64,000 nucleotides of DNA from contig NZ_JAQKGU010000007.1 of NCBI RefSeq assembly GCF_028532725.1, positions 1-64,000 of the forward strand. Direction: 5' to 3'. This document shows, piece after piece, positions 62,764-64,000 of this stretch. The DNA comes from Desulfovibrio sp. Fe33 (GTDB lineage Bacteria; Desulfobacterota; Desulfovibrionia; Desulfovibrionales; Desulfovibrionaceae). Position 1 is the stretch's first letter; each line of letters starts with the position of its first letter. The position numbers and the translations under genes were made by a program. The notes under the pieces are model-generated. The model searched no databases. It was not told where the DNA came from and saw nothing but the letters and a program-made list of their open reading frames with translations.

Positions 62764-63048
62764 TCAGATGGTGAAGTCGATGACCGCGCCCTTGGCGTAG
62801 GGGCCGAGGACGTCGGTTTGGAAGTTGTAGCTTTGGGCCAGGCCAGCCTTGTCCTCCGACGAGGGGCCCGGATTGATGTAGTCCAGGGTCTTGGATACGA
62901 GCGACGCCTCGGCGGTGGTCTTGTCCACCGGGGCGAAACTCGGGCCGCTGTCGTTCATGTAGTCCAGGGTCTCGGACACCACGGCCGCGCCGAACGTCTG
63001 CCGGTCGAAGGGCGAGTAGCTCCCGAGGCCGTCGATTGCCGTGGTCAT
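62764..63048 (-). CDS. Small protein with two 27-residue repeats, probable sigma-28 regulon member
   Basis: This 94-residue protein contains an internal duplication at 14-31 and 41-58, period 27, each with a D-x-x-T and VSxTLDYxN pattern. There is no signal peptide or cysteine. The ATG at 63048 is chosen because AGGAGG lies six bases upstream; an ATG at 63054 would abut that site. A sigma-28-type promoter lies upstream, suggesting a late flagellar or motility role. I cannot name a family. Confidence 0.7.
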   Translation of the reverse strand: MTTAIDGLGSYSPFDRQTFGAAVVSETLDYMNDSGPSFAPVDKTTAEASLVSKTLDYINPGPSSEDKAGLAQSYNFQTDVLGPYAKGAVIDFTI

Positions 63049-63091
63049 AAGCATCCTCCTGCCGTCTGGACGGAAATAACGCCTATCTGCT

Positions 63092-63118
63092 CCATCGGTA
63101 TTTCCCTGCACATCTTTA
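63092..63118 (-). promoter_or_regulatory. Sigma-28 (FliA) promoter of the small repeat protein
   Basis: On the minus strand TAAA is followed by exactly 15 bases and ACCGATGG, against the consensus TAAA-N15-GCCGATAA. It lies 44 bases upstream of the start codon. Confidence 0.6.
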
Positions 63119-63185
63119 GGGGAAGACCGGAAAAATATTGCCCAATGAATACAACTTTGTGTATGGTGATGATAGGAGGGGCCCC

Positions 63186-63374
63186 ATGCGCATCGAACCT
63201 GAATGGCTGATTGTCGCCGCCGTCATCAGCGGATTGGTCGGCGTGGTGCTGCACCGCTGGCAGCGGCCGCCGCTGGCGAAGCGCTACGTGTGGATCACCG
63301 TTTTCGGGACCCTGTTCGCCTTATATTACATTTTGAACGTATTGTTCGGGAGCGGCCGCACGGGCTGGCCCTGA
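63186..63374 (+). CDS. Small membrane protein, 62 residues
   Basis: This protein has two predicted membrane segments (WLIVAAVISGLVGVVL and YVWITVFGTLFALYYILNVLFG) joined by a short basic loop. The ATG at 63186 follows AGGAGG with six-base spacing; an in-frame ATG at 63138 is less likely. It is the first of three tiny membrane protein genes in tandem. No known family. Confidence 0.65.
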   Translation: MRIEPEWLIVAAVISGLVGVVLHRWQRPPLAKRYVWITVFGTLFALYYILNVLFGSGRTGWP

Positions 63375-63392
63375 GACGGATTCGGAGGAAGT

Positions 63393-63488
63393 ATGGACAG
63401 GACGTTGATGCTGGCCGCGGCCGTGGCGGCAGGCGTGGGCGTGGCCGCGGCGATCATCTGGAAGTTCAAGTCGCGCTGCCTGCCGTGA
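63393..63488 (+). CDS. Tiny membrane protein, 31 residues
   Basis: It begins MDRTLMLAAAVAAGVGVAAA, then IIWKFKSRCLP, so one membrane segment with a positively charged C-terminal end. GGAGG precedes the ATG by five bases. It lies 18 bases after the previous small gene and directly abuts the next one. Confidence 0.5.
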   Translation: MDRTLMLAAAVAAGVGVAAAIIWKFKSRCLP

Positions 63489-63557
63489 ATGCTGATGTAT
63501 GCATCCATCGGCGCAGGCGTCGCCGTATTCTTTCTTCTGCAATATGTCTTCGGCTAG
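63489..63557 (+). CDS. Tiny hydrophobic peptide, 22 residues
   Basis: It reads MLMYASIGAGVAVFF, then LLQYVFG, one membrane segment filling the peptide. The ATG follows the preceding TGA with no gap, so translation would be coupled. Its stop codon overlaps that of the convergent mazG gene. It is too short to judge by composition alone. Confidence 0.4.
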   Translation: MLMYASIGAGVAVFFLLQYVFG

Positions 63558-64000
63558 GATTCTTCCCAGTCCTTGACCTCGTCCCACAAGCCGTTCATCT
63601 CGTCGAGGCTCATGCAGGTCAGGTCGAGGCAGCGCATTTCCGCCAGCTCTTCCATCTTGGCGAACCGGGACAGGAATTTCTGGTTCGCGAAGTCGAGCGC
63701 CGCATTGGCCTTGATGCCCTTGCGCCGTCCCAGTTCCACCAGGGTGAAGAGGTAGTCGCCGAATTCCCGCTCCGAGTCTTCGGCATGGCCTGACGCCATG
63801 GCCTCCTGCCACTCGTCCCATTCCTGTCTGAGATGGTTCTCAACGTCCCGATCCGATTCCCAGGTGAACCTGTTGCGGGCGGCCTTGGAGTTGATGCGGT
63901 AGGCCTTGAGCAATGGCGGGAGGCCCGAAGGCAGGGAGTCGAAAACCCGTTTGCGGCCGGTGTCCTTGTTCTCCTCGCGTTTGGTCTTTTCCCAGTTGTC
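63554..64000 (-). CDS. mazG: Nucleoside triphosphate pyrophosphohydrolase MazG, C-terminal part
   Basis: The minus strand is open from the window edge to the stop at 63554. It encodes the C-terminal half of MazG: FDSLPSGLPPLLKAYRINSKAARNRFTWESD, EWDEWQEAM, then EREFGDYLFTLVELGRRKGI, the second MazG domain with its E..E..D metal-binding pattern. It hydrolyses NTPs to NMPs and pyrophosphate. The start lies beyond the window. Confidence 0.92.
   Translation of the reverse strand, partial: DNWEKTKREENKDTGRKRVFDSLPSGLPPLLKAYRINSKAARNRFTWESDRDVENHLRQEWDEWQEAMASGHAEDSEREFGDYLFTLVELGRRKGIKANAALDFANQKFLSRFAKMEELAEMRCLDLTCMSLDEMNGLWDEVKDWEES

Overview
The window is a GC-rich bacterial chromosome segment. 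Its gene content and order point to a motile, sulfate-reducing Desulfovibrio/Pseudodesulfovibrio-type organism (Desulfobacterota). The markers are a split gcvPA/gcvPB glycine cleavage locus, a compact flgF-G-A-H-I-J-N-K-L-csrA-fliW cluster with a convergent flgM, an MltA/DUF4254/ARMT1-like/gatB block, DsrE and COG2509 proteins, and sigma-54 and sigma-28 type flagellar promoters. This assignment is inferred from gene families and synteny; no rRNA is present.

Layout. (1) 1-5.2 kb: IS-end-like repeats, then a minus-strand glycine cleavage operon gcvH-gcvPA-gcvPB-lpdA ending in a YhcH-family gene. No gcvT is present. (2) 5.5-9.6 kb: methyltransferase, nikR, folE2, a miniature FlgC-like rod protein and a COG2509 flavoprotein. 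(3) 9.6-15.4 kb: a structured repeat, a sigma-54 activator without a sensor domain, a 1042-residue exported TPR protein behind a sigma-54-like promoter, and a Memo-family protein. (4) 15.4-26.5 kb, minus strand: a UXX-star thioredoxin-like gene, then the translation/RNA operon tRNA-Gly, rimP, nusA, ylxR, infB, DUF503, rbfA, nrnA, truB, rpsO, pnp. (5) 26.6-37.8 kb: flagellar rod, ring, hook-junction and regulatory genes. (6) 38.0-49.6 kb: nadK, ARMT1-like, mltA, DUF4254, gatB, mtnA, a chemoreceptor and der. (7) 49.7-53.8 kb: two tRNA-Ser genes, an integrase remnant, a second copy of the structured repeat, a PilZ gene, fur, and an AT-rich patch with an acyltransferase that looks foreign. (8) 53.8-64 kb: a SulP transporter; a three-gene operon of exported proteins with no recognised function; a TetR-controlled-looking peroxiredoxin/DsrE/molybdoenzyme locus; a small protein behind a sigma-28-like promoter; three tiny membrane proteins in tandem; and the 3' part of mazG.

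How the parts work together. The flagellar block has a visible regulatory hierarchy: a sigma-54 motif before flgF, a sigma-28 motif before the gene ahead of flgM, and CsrA/FliW at the end of the hook-junction genes. A second sigma-28-like motif at 63.1 kb ties a remote small repeat protein to the same regulon. The minus-strand translation block couples ribosome maturation, transcription antitermination, initiation and RNA turnover.

The most novel-looking material is the exported three-gene operon at 55.9-59.8 kb, the tiny-membrane-protein cassette at 63.2-63.6 kb, the four-hairpin repeat found at 9.6 and 50.1 kb, and a matching inserted domain in FlgK and FlgL. All coordinates and motifs were read by eye; no homology search was possible.
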